A DNA stretch of 35,609 nt from contig JAILLW010000042.1 in the NCBI GenBank assembly GCA_024692955.1, positions 1 to 35,609 on the forward strand, read 5' to 3'. The DNA is from Lachnospiraceae bacterium (GTDB taxonomy: Bacteria > Bacillota > Clostridia > Lachnospirales > Lachnospiraceae). Below, in pieces: positions 1 to 8,820 of the stretch (within the stretch, counting starts at the first letter, position 1; every line of letters starts with the position of its first letter). The notes beneath the pieces were generated by a model. It was not told the origin of the DNA and searched no databases. It worked only from the letters and a program-made list of their open reading frames with translations. The translations under genes and the position numbers were made by a program.

Positions 1-794
<794 letters not shown>

Positions 795-810
795 TTACAT
801 CCTTTCTTTT

Positions 811-1755
811 TTAACTGATCGCGTTTGCTCCCGCTATGATCTCCGTCAGCTCCTGGGTAATGGACCCCTGACGGGCTCTGTTATACTGAAGGGTCAGTTT
901 GTCGATCATTTCCTCCGCGTTGCTCGTGGCGGAATCCATCGCCTGCATTCGCGCACCGTTCTCGGAGGCCACGGCCTCGATCATCGCGCCATAGATGATA
1001 CTCGTGATATACTTCGGGATCAGCATATCCAGAGCATCTTCCGGAGCCGGCTCGAAGTTCATCAGCGTATTGTCCTCAGCCTCAGTCTCCAGTGCCTCTT
1101 TTAAGGATTCGGAATCCTCATAGCCGGGCTGAATGCCCTGCTTTTCCGCCTTCGCCGGAACTTCTTCCGTATCTTTCCCGGTGTTTTTCGTCTCGACCAC
1201 CGGCAGAAGTCTTAAGAGTGTCGGAATATGGGAGACCGTATTCTTGAAACCGGTATAAGCCAGATAGATCTCCGAAATCTTTCCGCCGTCATAATCCTCC
1301 AGCAGCTGATTCGTGATCTTCATCGCCTCGGCGTATACGGGTTCATCGATGAAATCCGAGTAGTCGCCCGCGATCTCATAGGATCGTCCGAGCGCATCCC
1401 TCCCCTTTTTTCCTACCGCATAGATCGCGAGCTTATCATCCTTCAGCACACCCTGCGTGATCAGCTTAACGATATTGGAATTGTATCCTCCCGCCAGGCC
1501 GCGGTTCGAAGTGATCACGACCACTGCCTTTTTGTCGCCGGTTCCTTCTTTCAGGAATCTATGCTCCAGATTCTTTGTCCGTTTCAGGATCGACTGGACC
1601 GTATCATACATTCCGTGAAAGTAGGTCTTGCTCTTTTCCGCATTGGTCTTTGCCCTCTGGAGCTTGACCGTGGAAACCAGCTTCATGGCTTTCGTAATCT
1701 GCTGCGTGCTCTGGATACTTCCTTTGCGGCGCTTGATATCTCTCATTGAGGCCAT
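811..1755 (-). CDS. atpG: F1 ATP synthase gamma subunit
   Basis: Central-stalk gamma subunit that couples c-ring rotation to catalysis in the F1 head. The N-terminal helix (MASMRDIKRRKGSIQSTQQI) and the C-terminal helix (RARQGSITQELTEIIAGA) are typical. At 314 residues it is longer than the usual ~285-295. The extra length sits at about residues 190-235, an acidic, low-complexity stretch rich in Glu, Asp and Lys just after the conserved LLRLLPV segment. Such insertions in the globular part of gamma are known in some lineages, but what this one does cannot be read from the sequence. It lies 25 bases downstream of atpA and 19 bases upstream of atpD. Confidence 0.96.
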   Translation of the reverse strand: MASMRDIKRRKGSIQSTQQITKAMKLVSTVKLQRAKTNAEKSKTYFHGMYDTVQSILKRTKNLEHRFLKEGTGDKKAVVVITSNRGLAGGYNSNIVKLITQGVLKDDKLAIYAVGKKGRDALGRSYEIAGDYSDFIDEPVYAEAMKITNQLLEDYDGGKISEIYLAYTGFKNTVSHIPTLLRLLPVVETKNTGKDTEEVPAKAEKQGIQPGYEDSESLKEALETEAEDNTLMNFEPAPEDALDMLIPKYITSIIYGAMIEAVASENGARMQAMDSATSNAEEMIDKLTLQYNRARQGSITQELTEIIAGANAIS

Positions 1756-1780
1756 ATGAAGTGCCCCTTTCTGTTATTCT

Positions 1781-3286
1781 TTAGCGGAACTGTCCGATAA
1801 ACTCGTCCAGTGCCTTCTTCAGCGTTTCCTCGACTGCGTCCGAGATCACCTTTTCCTCCGCGATCTTATTCGGAACCTCAGGATATTTCGTATCCAGGAA
1901 CTCGAAGAACTCGGTCTCGAACCGTGTCACATTCTCTACCGGGATATCCAGCAGATATTTCTTGGTGGCCGCGTAGATGATGATGACCTGATACTGAACC
2001 GGCATAGGCTTGTACTGGGGCTGCTTGAGCATTTCCCTGATCCGTTCACCCTGAGCCAGACGTTCCTTCGTATCCGCGTCAAGTTCCGAACCGAACTGAG
2101 CGAACGCCGCCAGTTCTCTGTACTGCGCCAGCTCCACACGGATCGGTGCCGAGATCTTTTTCATCGCCTTGATCTGTGCGGCGCCTCCTACTCTCGATAC
2201 GGAGATACCGGGGTTTACCGCCGGACGGAAACCGGAATTGAACATTTCCGTTTCCAGATAGATCTGGCCGTCCGTGATGGAAATAACATTGGTCGGGATA
2301 TAAGCCGACACATCGCCTGCCTGCGTCTCGATGATCGGAAGCGCGGTCAGTGACCCGCCGCCGTACTCTTCCGACATTCTGGCCGCACGTTCGAGAAGCC
2401 TTGAATGCAGATAGAATACATCGCCGGGATAAGCCTCACGGCCGGGCGGACGACGAAGCAGCAGGGAGAGTGTCCGGTATGCCGCGGCGTGCTTTGTCAG
2501 ATCGTCATAGATCACCAGCACGTCCTCGCCGTTCTCCATCCATTCCTCTCCGATGGCGCAGCCCGAATAAGGCGCTATATACTGCAGGGGCGCAAGTTCC
2601 GAAGCCGAAGCGGCTACCACGGTCGTATAATCGAAAGCACCGTACTCATCCAGCGTCTTTACGATGGAGGCTACCGTGGAGGCCTTCTGTCCGATGGCCA
2701 CGTAAATACATTTTACGCCCTGTCCTTTCTGATTGATGATGGTATCGATCGCGATCGCCGTCTTACCTGTCTGACGGTCGCCGATGATGAGCTCACGCTG
2801 CCCGCGGCCGATGGGGATCATGGAGTCGATCGCCTTGATACCGGTCTGAAGCGGTGTGTCTACCGATTTTCTGGTAATTACACCGGATGCCACACGCTCG
2901 ATCTGACGGTGGCGGTCCGTAACGATGGGGCCCTTGCCGTCAATGGGCTGACCCAGCGCGTTAACGACTCTTCCCAGCATTGCGTCGCCTACCGGAACCT
3001 CAACCACACGGCCGGTCGTCTTGACCGTATCGCCCTCGCTGATGTTCTTCGCGTTTCCAAGCAGAACCGCGCCGACATTGTCTTCCTCGAGGTTCAGCAC
3101 CATGCCGAACACTTCGCCCGGAAATTCCAAAAGTTCGCCCTGCATCGCGTTCTCAAGTCCGTGCACACGGGCGATCCCGTCCGCCACCTGAATGACGGTA
3201 CCGACATCCCTGACTTCCAGTTCCCCGGCGTAACGCTTAATCTGCTCTTTGATAACGGAGCTTATTTCTTCCGGTTTCAAATTCAT
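1781..3286 (-). CDS. atpA: F1 ATP synthase alpha subunit
   Basis: Non-catalytic nucleotide-binding alpha subunit of F1. The 501-residue length is normal for the family. The P-loop GDRQTGKT is at residues 169-176, and the conserved segment [20 protein letters not shown] follows about 110 residues later. The order atpH-atpA-atpG-atpD matches the canonical bacterial operon. The start is the ATG at 3284-3286, preceded by GAAAGGTG at a slightly long spacing. A 482-residue open frame on the opposite strand is a shadow of this gene and atpH. Confidence 0.98.
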   Translation of the reverse strand: MNLKPEEISSVIKEQIKRYAGELEVRDVGTVIQVADGIARVHGLENAMQGELLEFPGEVFGMVLNLEEDNVGAVLLGNAKNISEGDTVKTTGRVVEVPVGDAMLGRVVNALGQPIDGKGPIVTDRHRQIERVASGVITRKSVDTPLQTGIKAIDSMIPIGRGQRELIIGDRQTGKTAIAIDTIINQKGQGVKCIYVAIGQKASTVASIVKTLDEYGAFDYTTVVAASASELAPLQYIAPYSGCAIGEEWMENGEDVLVIYDDLTKHAAAYRTLSLLLRRPPGREAYPGDVFYLHSRLLERAARMSEEYGGGSLTALPIIETQAGDVSAYIPTNVISITDGQIYLETEMFNSGFRPAVNPGISVSRVGGAAQIKAMKKISAPIRVELAQYRELAAFAQFGSELDADTKERLAQGERIREMLKQPQYKPMPVQYQVIIIYAATKKYLLDIPVENVTRFETEFFEFLDTKYPEVPNKIAEEKVISDAVEETLKKALDEFIGQFR

Positions 3287-3313
3287 GGATTTTACGCACC
3301 TTTCTTTCGATTT

Positions 3314-3862
3314 CTATCCTATCCGAACCTTCAACAGTTCGCTTTGAAGCTTGTTAAGTTTCGTCCTGATACTGCTGTCCACGACACGGTCGCCGATCCG
3401 GATCAGCATACCGCCGATCAGCGACTCGTCCACGGAATAATGCATTTCCATCGACCGGTACTTCGTGGTCTGAAAGAGTCTTGCTTCCACTTCCTTTTTC
3501 TGGGCATCGGAAAGTTCCATGGCCGTCGTGACATAGGCGATGCCGATTCCTTTCAGAGCCTTGACCTGGTCTTCGAAGTAGTCCAGGATCTCATCCACCG
3601 CGTCATATCTTCCCTTGACGATGATCAAATGAAGAAAGCCGAGAAGATTGTCGGAGATCCGGTCCTTGAAAACATTCTGCAGTACGGACAGTTTGTCCTC
3701 TTTGAGGATCTTCGGATGATTCATCATCTTTCCGAAATCGGGATTTTCGGCAAACACTTCCCTGAGGAATCGGATCTCCTCAAGAAGCTCGTCTTCTTTC
3801 CCCTCGGAAACGGCCAGCTCAAACAGGGCTTCGCCGTAAGTTGCCGATACTAGCTTAGCCAT
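3314..3862 (-). CDS. atpH: F1 ATP synthase delta subunit
   Basis: Peripheral-stalk delta subunit (OSCP family) linking the b subunit to the top of F1. It has 182 residues, normal for the family, with an N-terminal helical domain opening MAKLVSATYGEALFELA and the conserved C-terminal region around SLIGGMLIRIGDRVVDSSI. The first 13 bases overlap the end of atpF, so translation is probably coupled. It is followed 27 bases later by atpA. Confidence 0.96.
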   Translation of the reverse strand: MAKLVSATYGEALFELAVSEGKEDELLEEIRFLREVFAENPDFGKMMNHPKILKEDKLSVLQNVFKDRISDNLLGFLHLIIVKGRYDAVDEILDYFEDQVKALKGIGIAYVTTAMELSDAQKKEVEARLFQTTKYRSMEMHYSVDESLIGGMLIRIGDRVVDSSIRTKLNKLQSELLKVRIG

Positions 3863-4365
3863 GTGGTCTCACCTATTTCCTTTAATGTATCATTGATCAA
3901 AGAGTCCTGAACGGTAGTATCGATCGAAGCGCTGACCACCTTGCCCGCCATGAGCGAAGCGATCACGACCATCTCGCGCCGAACGTCATCCGCGGCCTTC
4001 TGCTTTTCGAGTTCCGCTTCCCGGCTGGCGCGTTCAACGATGTGCGAAGCCTCTTCCCTTGCCTCCGCAAGGATCTTGCTTTCGTTTTCAAGCGCGCGCT
4101 TACGCGCATCGGCAAGAATGACTTCCGCTTCCTTATCGATCTCTCTTAATCTGGCTTCGTATTCCGCTTTGAACGCGGCCGCTTCTTCCTTGTCTTTCGC
4201 GGCATCATCCAGTTCGCCTTTGATCTTTTCGGAACGCTTTTTCATCATTTCGCGCACCGGATTAAAGAGCAGGTTCGACGCAATGAGAAACAGCACGAAT
4301 ACCGCGACGATCATCAGGACTGCGTCATGAAGCAGCTGAAGATCGAGATCAAACAGTCTTTCCAT
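3850..4365 (-). CDS. atpF: F0 ATP synthase b subunit
   Basis: Peripheral-stalk b subunit of the membrane sector. It has 171 residues: an N-terminal membrane segment at about 13-33 (AVLMIVAVFVLFLIASNLLF) followed by a long charged, Ala/Glu/Lys-rich helix expected to dimerise as a right-handed coiled coil. A single b gene is present rather than b and b'. Its 3' end overlaps atpH by 13 bases. A purine-rich AAAGGAGG site lies just upstream of the ATG at 4363-4365. Confidence 0.96.
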   Translation of the reverse strand: MERLFDLDLQLLHDAVLMIVAVFVLFLIASNLLFNPVREMMKKRSEKIKGELDDAAKDKEEAAAFKAEYEARLREIDKEAEVILADARKRALENESKILAEAREEASHIVERASREAELEKQKAADDVRREMVVIASLMAGKVVSASIDTTVQDSLINDTLKEIGETTWLS

Positions 4366-4403
4366 TCAAAAACCTCCTTTCTTTCTTATTTTTTCGGTCA
4401 GTC

Positions 4404-4700
<297 letters not shown>

Positions 4701-5426
4701 TTATTCTTCACTCACTGTGCGTGCATCCGTGATGTAGGTCATGGTCAGCATGCAGAATACATACGTCTGGATCGCACCAGAGAAAAGATCGAAGTAAACG
4801 TGAAGCGCCGCGGGCCAGACGAGAGCCACTTTACTCATCAGTCCGTAGATCAGCGCCATGATCACCGTTCCGGAAAGCACGTTCGCGAAAAGACGGAGCG
4901 AGATCGAGATCGGAACCGCGAAATCACCGATCAGGTTGATCGGAAGCCAGAACACCCAGGGATCGCAGAGTCCCTTCAGGACACCGATGGGTTTCTGATA
5001 CTTGAATTTGTTGAAGGTGATCAGTGTAAAGGTCATGATGCCCAGGGCAAAGGTGGTCCCGTAATCCGCCGTCGGCGGACGGAGTCCCAGAAGCCCCGAA
5101 ATATTGCTTAAGAGGATAAAGATAAAGATCGTTCCGATATAGTTTCTGAAGTATACCGCATGACCGCCCATAACGGAAGTGACCATGCCGTCAAGTTTTT
5201 CAACGATGAGTTCCAGCACATTCTGAAATCCGTCAGGAACCTCGGTCGCCTTTTTCATCCTGCGGTTCGCCGCGATGCAGAACCCGATGATGATCAGCAT
5301 TACGATCAGGATACATACATGCGAGGTTGTGATCCAGACCGTCTGTCCGAACAGCTCATACGAGAATACGCCCTTGATCATGAAATCAATGTTGGCGCCT
5401 TCCGATAAGAGAATACCGTTACCCAT
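4701..5426 (-). CDS. atpB: F0 ATP synthase a subunit
   Basis: Stator channel subunit that delivers ions to the c ring. It has 241 residues with five or six hydrophobic helices. The essential stator arginine is R178 in the conserved ISLRLFANVLSG segment of the penultimate helices. It begins 14 bases after the atpI-like gene and is followed by atpE after 42 bases. Residues selecting Na+ against H+ are less clear in this subunit than in the c subunit, so the coupling ion is judged from atpE. Confidence 0.96.
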   Translation of the reverse strand: MGNGILLSEGANIDFMIKGVFSYELFGQTVWITTSHVCILIVMLIIIGFCIAANRRMKKATEVPDGFQNVLELIVEKLDGMVTSVMGGHAVYFRNYIGTIFIFILLSNISGLLGLRPPTADYGTTFALGIMTFTLITFNKFKYQKPIGVLKGLCDPWVFWLPINLIGDFAVPISISLRLFANVLSGTVIMALIYGLMSKVALVWPAALHVYFDLFSGAIQTYVFCMLTMTYITDARTVSEE

Positions 5427-5440
5427 TTGTTATGCTCTCC

Positions 5441-5950
5441 TTATATAAGATTCCCCGCCGCTTCCCTGTCATCCGCGGGGATGTCGTTTCCTTCTTCTTC
5501 GCCCGTGCTCTCTTCCGGCACATACGGCGGTTCTTCCCCGTAGATCCTGTCGGAGATCTTCTTCATCGGCCTGTTAAGATAAGCGCCGATCTTTACTCCG
5601 ATAATCCCGGCAAATACCGTGAGCACGCTGATCCTTCCGCTTAAAGCGCTAAGGGCAAGTACCAGAAGCGCCGCGGTGTATCTCAGGATATAGTTGAGCC
5701 GCATCTTTTTGGTGGCAGCCTCCGTATCAAGTCCCAAAGCACCGTCTATGCTCTTCCAGAGATGCCAGGCATAAACAAGCGCACAGAGGATCCCGATCAG
5801 AAGTCCCGCCGGATAAGATATCGGATCCTCCGGCCGAAAAATGAAGAGGCCGGTTCCGATAATGATCAGAGCAAGAATCCCGTAGGCAAGGATCCCGCAC
5901 CAGAGTTCAAAGAGCGTCCGGTCAATCGCGTTTCTGATCCGGTCCGTCAT
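5441..5950 (-). CDS. AtpI-like membrane protein of the ATP synthase operon
   Basis: A 169-residue protein with about four hydrophobic segments (near 17-38, 45-63, 88-103 and 105-123) and an acidic, probably cytoplasmic C-terminal tail. Position directly before atpB and this topology fit the ATP synthase I family, thought to help c-ring assembly. The start chosen is the ATG at 5948-5950 (MTDRIRNAID), because AAAGGAGG lies just upstream; a longer open frame to 6067 would run back into the preceding gene. It overlaps the preceding atpZ-like gene by 29 bases, suggesting translational coupling. The family assignment rests mainly on position and topology. Confidence 0.75.
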   Translation of the reverse strand: MTDRIRNAIDRTLFELWCGILAYGILALIIIGTGLFIFRPEDPISYPAGLLIGILCALVYAWHLWKSIDGALGLDTEAATKKMRLNYILRYTAALLVLALSALSGRISVLTVFAGIIGVKIGAYLNRPMKKISDRIYGEEPPYVPEESTGEEEGNDIPADDREAAGNLI

Positions 5951-6218
5951 CTTCGTCCTCCTTTTCGGCTCTCGAGCCGCTTCCTTCATAAGGGGAAGTC
6001 CCGTTCCCTCCGCCGGAGATATTCTTCGCCATACGGTAAACATTGAAGCCTCCCGCAACGGCACCAATAAAAAAAAGCAAAATAAAGAGAAAGGATGTAC
6101 CCAGCTTTTTATCGAGCAGATAGCCGCCGAAGGAACAAAGGAAGATCGGAACGATCATATTGATCCCGAACTGGCCGATCATGGAAAAAGCCCGTATAAT
6201 GCCCTTTTGTTCTTTCAA
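5922..6218 (-). CDS. AtpZ/AtpI-family small membrane protein, TTG start
   Basis: A 98-residue protein with two membrane segments (about 17-36 and 41-62; motif GGYLLDKKLG between them) and a Gly/Asp/Glu-rich tail. This is the AtpZ/AtpI pattern found as the first gene of many Firmicutes atp operons, where AtpZ and AtpI are linked to Mg2+ or Ca2+ transport or c-ring assembly. The start is a TTG at 6216-6218, chosen because AAGGAG sits 7 bases upstream; the next ATG would remove the first 13 residues and has no such site. It is the first gene behind the atp promoter at 6258-6286. Confidence 0.8.
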   Translation of the reverse strand: MKEQKGIIRAFSMIGQFGINMIVPIFLCSFGGYLLDKKLGTSFLFILLFFIGAVAGGFNVYRMAKNISGGGNGTSPYEGSGSRAEKEDEDDGPDQKRD

Positions 6219-6257
6219 GCGAAGCTCCTTATCCGGTTTATAAACCCATACGCAAGA

Positions 6258-6286
6258 ATTATACTAATTCCGGACACTGTTGTCCA
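6258..6286 (-). promoter_or_regulatory. Sigma-A-type promoter of the atp operon
   Basis: Read on the minus strand: -35 TGGACA (6281-6286), 17-base spacer, -10 TATAAT (6258-6263). Transcription would start near 6251, about 33 bases before the TTG start of the first atp gene. The -35 box overlaps the right half of the small inverted repeat GGACA-CTGT-TGTCC (6272-6285), a possible operator. Confidence 0.75.
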
Positions 6287-6322
6287 GTTAAATTACTCAC
6301 AAAGGCGGCTTTGAAAACACCG

Positions 6323-6351
6323 TTGTCCGCGGTTCCGAAATGGAGTATACT
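6323..6351 (+). promoter_or_regulatory. Promoter of the DUF402 gene
   Basis: -35 TTGTCC (6323-6328), 17-base spacer, -10 TATACT (6346-6351). It points away from the atp promoter. The predicted start near 6358 gives a short leader before the ribosome site AGGAGG at 6368-6373. Confidence 0.6.
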
Positions 6352-6379
6352 ATTGAAAAAGCGGCCCAGGAGGTATTCT

Positions 6380-6850
6380 ATGACCAATCCGATCCTTTAT
6401 CGACGGCGCATCATTCCCGATGAATGCATTCTTCTCAAAGGGGATGAGATACTGAGCGCGGATGAAGACCGGATCGTCACAAAATGGAATACTTTGAAAC
6501 CGCGGGCCGATTTTCATCACGGCTATTCCTGCTATTTCCTCAAAGAAGGCTTTAAGATCTCCCGCTTTTTAAGAGAAGACGGTTCTCTGGTCTACTGGTA
6601 CTGCGATATCGTGGATTTCGACTTTCGAAAGCTTACGAACGAGCTTGTCGTTACGGATCTCCTCGCCGATGTGATCGTCTGTCCGGACGGCTTTGTTAAA
6701 GTCGTGGACCTTGATGAACTCGTTACGGCTCTTGATGACGGGCTGATCGATCAGGACATCCTGAAGCGGGCGCTCCTTTGTCTCGACAAGCTTCTTTCGA
6801 TCGTTTATGCCGGCAAGTTCGGCGAATTGACAAAATATCTTCCTAAATAA
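6380..6850 (+). CDS. DUF402 family protein
   Basis: A 156-residue cytoplasmic protein of the DUF402 family, which includes nucleoside di/triphosphate phosphatases (Ntdp) and FomD. The characteristic segments are WYCDIVDFDF (about 74-83) and the later ADVIVCPDGFVKVVDLDEL. The ATG at 6380 is preferred to the upstream one at 6311, because AGGAGG lies 6 bases before it and the promoter -10 lies between the two. The exact substrate cannot be read from the sequence. It is a single-gene unit diverging from the atp operon. Confidence 0.8.
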   Translation: MTNPILYRRRIIPDECILLKGDEILSADEDRIVTKWNTLKPRADFHHGYSCYFLKEGFKISRFLREDGSLVYWYCDIVDFDFRKLTNELVVTDLLADVIVCPDGFVKVVDLDELVTALDDGLIDQDILKRALLCLDKLLSIVYAGKFGELTKYLPK

Positions 6851-6859
6851 CCCCCGATA

Positions 6860-6868
6860 TGTTATGAT
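6860..6868 (+). promoter_or_regulatory. Extended -10 promoter predicted to give a leaderless mRNA
   Basis: TG (6860-6861), one base, then TATGAT (6863-6868): an extended -10 element. The usual distance puts the transcript start at 6875, the A of the next gene's ATG. No Shine-Dalgarno sequence lies before that ATG. No good -35 is visible at normal spacing. Confidence 0.45.
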
Positions 6869-6874
6869 GTTCGC

Positions 6875-8353
6875 ATGAAAACACTGCGAAACCGAATCCT
6901 GTCGGTACTTCTGGTACCGGCAGTCATTTTGATGAATATCTCTTTCGTCTCGCCGGCCGATGAGCTCGATGAGACGATCGCGGCCATGCAGCAGGAGGAG
7001 GCCAGGACTCAGGAGACCATCTCCAATCTCGAAAAGGAGACTCAGGAGACGAAAAATGCGATCTCTGCCCTGGAGAGCGAGCGGGAAGCCACCGAAAGCA
7101 CCGTAGTTGATCTGAAGAATCAGAGCAGTGTGCTCAAGAGCACGATCAACGGCTATACGGGACAGCTGAACGAACTTTCCGAACAGATCGAAGAGGCCGA
7201 GGAAGCCCTTGCGGAAACCTCCTCCGAGATCGTCGCCCTGAACAGCGAGCTTTCCGACCTTCGAAGCGAAAAAGAAGAATGCTACCGGCTTCTGAAAATG
7301 CGGATCAAAGCGGCCTACGAAAACGGCGGTACCGAAGGTATGGTCCTCAGGGTACTTCAGTCCGCTTCCATAGGCGAATTTCTCAACAAGGCCGACTATA
7401 TGAAGGCCGTGGTGGAATATGACCGGAGAAAGCTGGCTGAATATCAGGCCCTCGAAGAACAGCTCGTATTAAAGACCGCTGCCGTTGAGGAACGGGAAGA
7501 GGAGCTGAATGCCTATCAGGATACCCTTGATGAGAAGCATTCGGAGCTGGCGGATCTGACCGATACCGTCCGGGGACAGCTGGATTCCACCTACAACAGC
7601 ATCAATACGGAAAAGGGAAAACTGGCCGACTATGACCGGCAGCTGGCCGATCTTGATAAAAAAATGAAATCTCTGGAATCCAGGGTGGCAGCCGCTCAGG
7701 CGGATCTCGCCCGTCAGATTGCGGAACGCCTTTCCCTTACAAGGGAAGATACCTCCGGTTCCTACGCTGCGAGCGCTTCCGAACTGGAATGGCTTGCCGC
7801 CACGATTCAGGCCGAAGCCGGCGGCGAATCCTATACCGGGAAGCTGGCGGTCGGCTCCGTAATCATGAACCGGGTGAAGAGTTCCGCTTTTCCTAACACC
7901 ATCGTCGGCGTCATCACCCAGAATATGCAGTTTGCCTCCTACCGTTCCGGCAAGGTCGAGCTCATCATCAGCCGCGGGCCGAATTCAGCCTGCATACAGG
8001 CGGCTCAGGAAGTACTGAACGGCGCGCGTGTCGGCGACTATCTCTTCTTTATGACACAGTATTTCGCGGATTATTACGGGATCAGCGAATATACGATGAT
8101 CGGCCACCATGCGTTTTTCTATCGCTGGGTCACAAACAAGAAGGAAAAAGAGCCCGAAGAGGAAGAGGACTACGAAGAACCGGCCCCGGAAAAGCCCGAA
8201 GAGGAAGAAAACATGCCCCCGGAAGAAGAAGTTGAAAAACCCGAAGAGCCGGAAGATGACCAGCCCTCCGGGGATGATACCGGAAGTGAAGATACCGGTG
8301 ATACGGATCAGGGCGAAGAATATGTCGATACGGACGATCCCGTAGACGATTGA
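6875..8353 (+). CDS. Secreted coiled-coil cell-wall hydrolase (SleB-like domain)
   Basis: A 492-residue exported protein. Residues 1-27 form a signal peptide ending near VSPA. Residues about 28-285 are a long Glu/Gln/Leu-rich coiled coil like the N-terminal part of PcsB/CwlO-type peptidoglycan hydrolases, including LKMRIKAAYENGGTEGMVLRVL-like sequence around 135-155. Residues about 300-420 match the SleB/Hydrolase_2 cell-wall hydrolase domain (LAATIQAEAGGESYTGKLAV, later IQAAQEVLNG and HHAFFYRW). The last ~65 residues are almost entirely Glu, Pro, Asp and Gly and strongly acidic. A role in peptidoglycan remodelling outside the membrane is likely. There is no Shine-Dalgarno site before the ATG. 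Confidence 0.85.
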   Translation: MKTLRNRILSVLLVPAVILMNISFVSPADELDETIAAMQQEEARTQETISNLEKETQETKNAISALESEREATESTVVDLKNQSSVLKSTINGYTGQLNELSEQIEEAEEALAETSSEIVALNSELSDLRSEKEECYRLLKMRIKAAYENGGTEGMVLRVLQSASIGEFLNKADYMKAVVEYDRRKLAEYQALEEQLVLKTAAVEEREEELNAYQDTLDEKHSELADLTDTVRGQLDSTYNSINTEKGKLADYDRQLADLDKKMKSLESRVAAAQADLARQIAERLSLTREDTSGSYAASASELEWLAATIQAEAGGESYTGKLAVGSVIMNRVKSSAFPNTIVGVITQNMQFASYRSGKVELIISRGPNSACIQAAQEVLNGARVGDYLFFMTQYFADYYGISEYTMIGHHAFFYRWVTNKKEKEPEEEEDYEEPAPEKPEEEENMPPEEEVEKPEEPEDDQPSGDDTGSEDTGDTDQGEEYVDTDDPVDD

Positions 8354-8377
8354 CTTCCGAAGCCCTTAAGACGCCTG

Positions 8378-8809
8378 TCAGGATTCCAGTTTTGCGATCC
8401 TGCGCACATGCTTTTCCTCTCCGGAAAAAGGGGTATTCAGAAAAACATCCGTGATCTCGATCGCGAGAAGGTCTCCCACCACGCCGGCACCCAGAGCCAG
8501 CATGTTCGCATCATTATGAAGACGCGTCATTTTCGCCATATACGGATCCGTGCAGAGAGCGCAACGGATCCCTTTTATTTTGTTTGCCGTAATGGAGATC
8601 CCTATCCCCGTGGTACAGATCACGATCCCCCGCTCGCAGTTTCCGGAGGCTACCGCCTTCGCCGCCTCTTTTCCGAAGTCCGGATAATCGCAGGATTTTT
8701 TCTCGAAGCAGCCGAAGTCCACCACCTCATGTCCCGCTTTTTCCAGATACTCCCTGATTCTGATCCTAAGATCATAACCGCCGTGATCCGATCCCATTGC
8801 GATCTTCAT
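8378..8809 (-). CDS. rpiB: Ribose-5-phosphate isomerase B
   Basis: Interconverts ribose 5-phosphate and ribulose 5-phosphate in the non-oxidative pentose phosphate pathway. The 143 residues are full length. SDHGGYDLR at 7-15 carries the conserved Asp-His, ICTTGIGIS holds the catalytic Cys (C65), and HNDANMLALG at 98-107 is the phosphate/substrate region. The family usually has ICGTG where this has ICTTG. It follows the threonylcarbamoyl-AMP synthase gene by 11 bases, as in many Firmicutes, and ends 24 bases from the convergent hydrolase gene. Confidence 0.95.
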   Translation of the reverse strand: MKIAMGSDHGGYDLRIRIREYLEKAGHEVVDFGCFEKKSCDYPDFGKEAAKAVASGNCERGIVICTTGIGISITANKIKGIRCALCTDPYMAKMTRLHNDANMLALGAGVVGDLLAIEITDVFLNTPFSGEEKHVRRIAKLES

Positions 8810-8820
8810 GATTCTCCTCC

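Noticed and set aside
2405-3853. 482-residue open frame on the plus strand opposite atpA/atpH
   Set aside because: Antisense shadow of two certain genes; no family features.
6827-6868. Perfect TTGACA (6827-6832) as -35 for the hydrolase gene
   Set aside because: The spacing to the nearest -10-like words is 25-30 bases, too long; the extended -10 was preferred.
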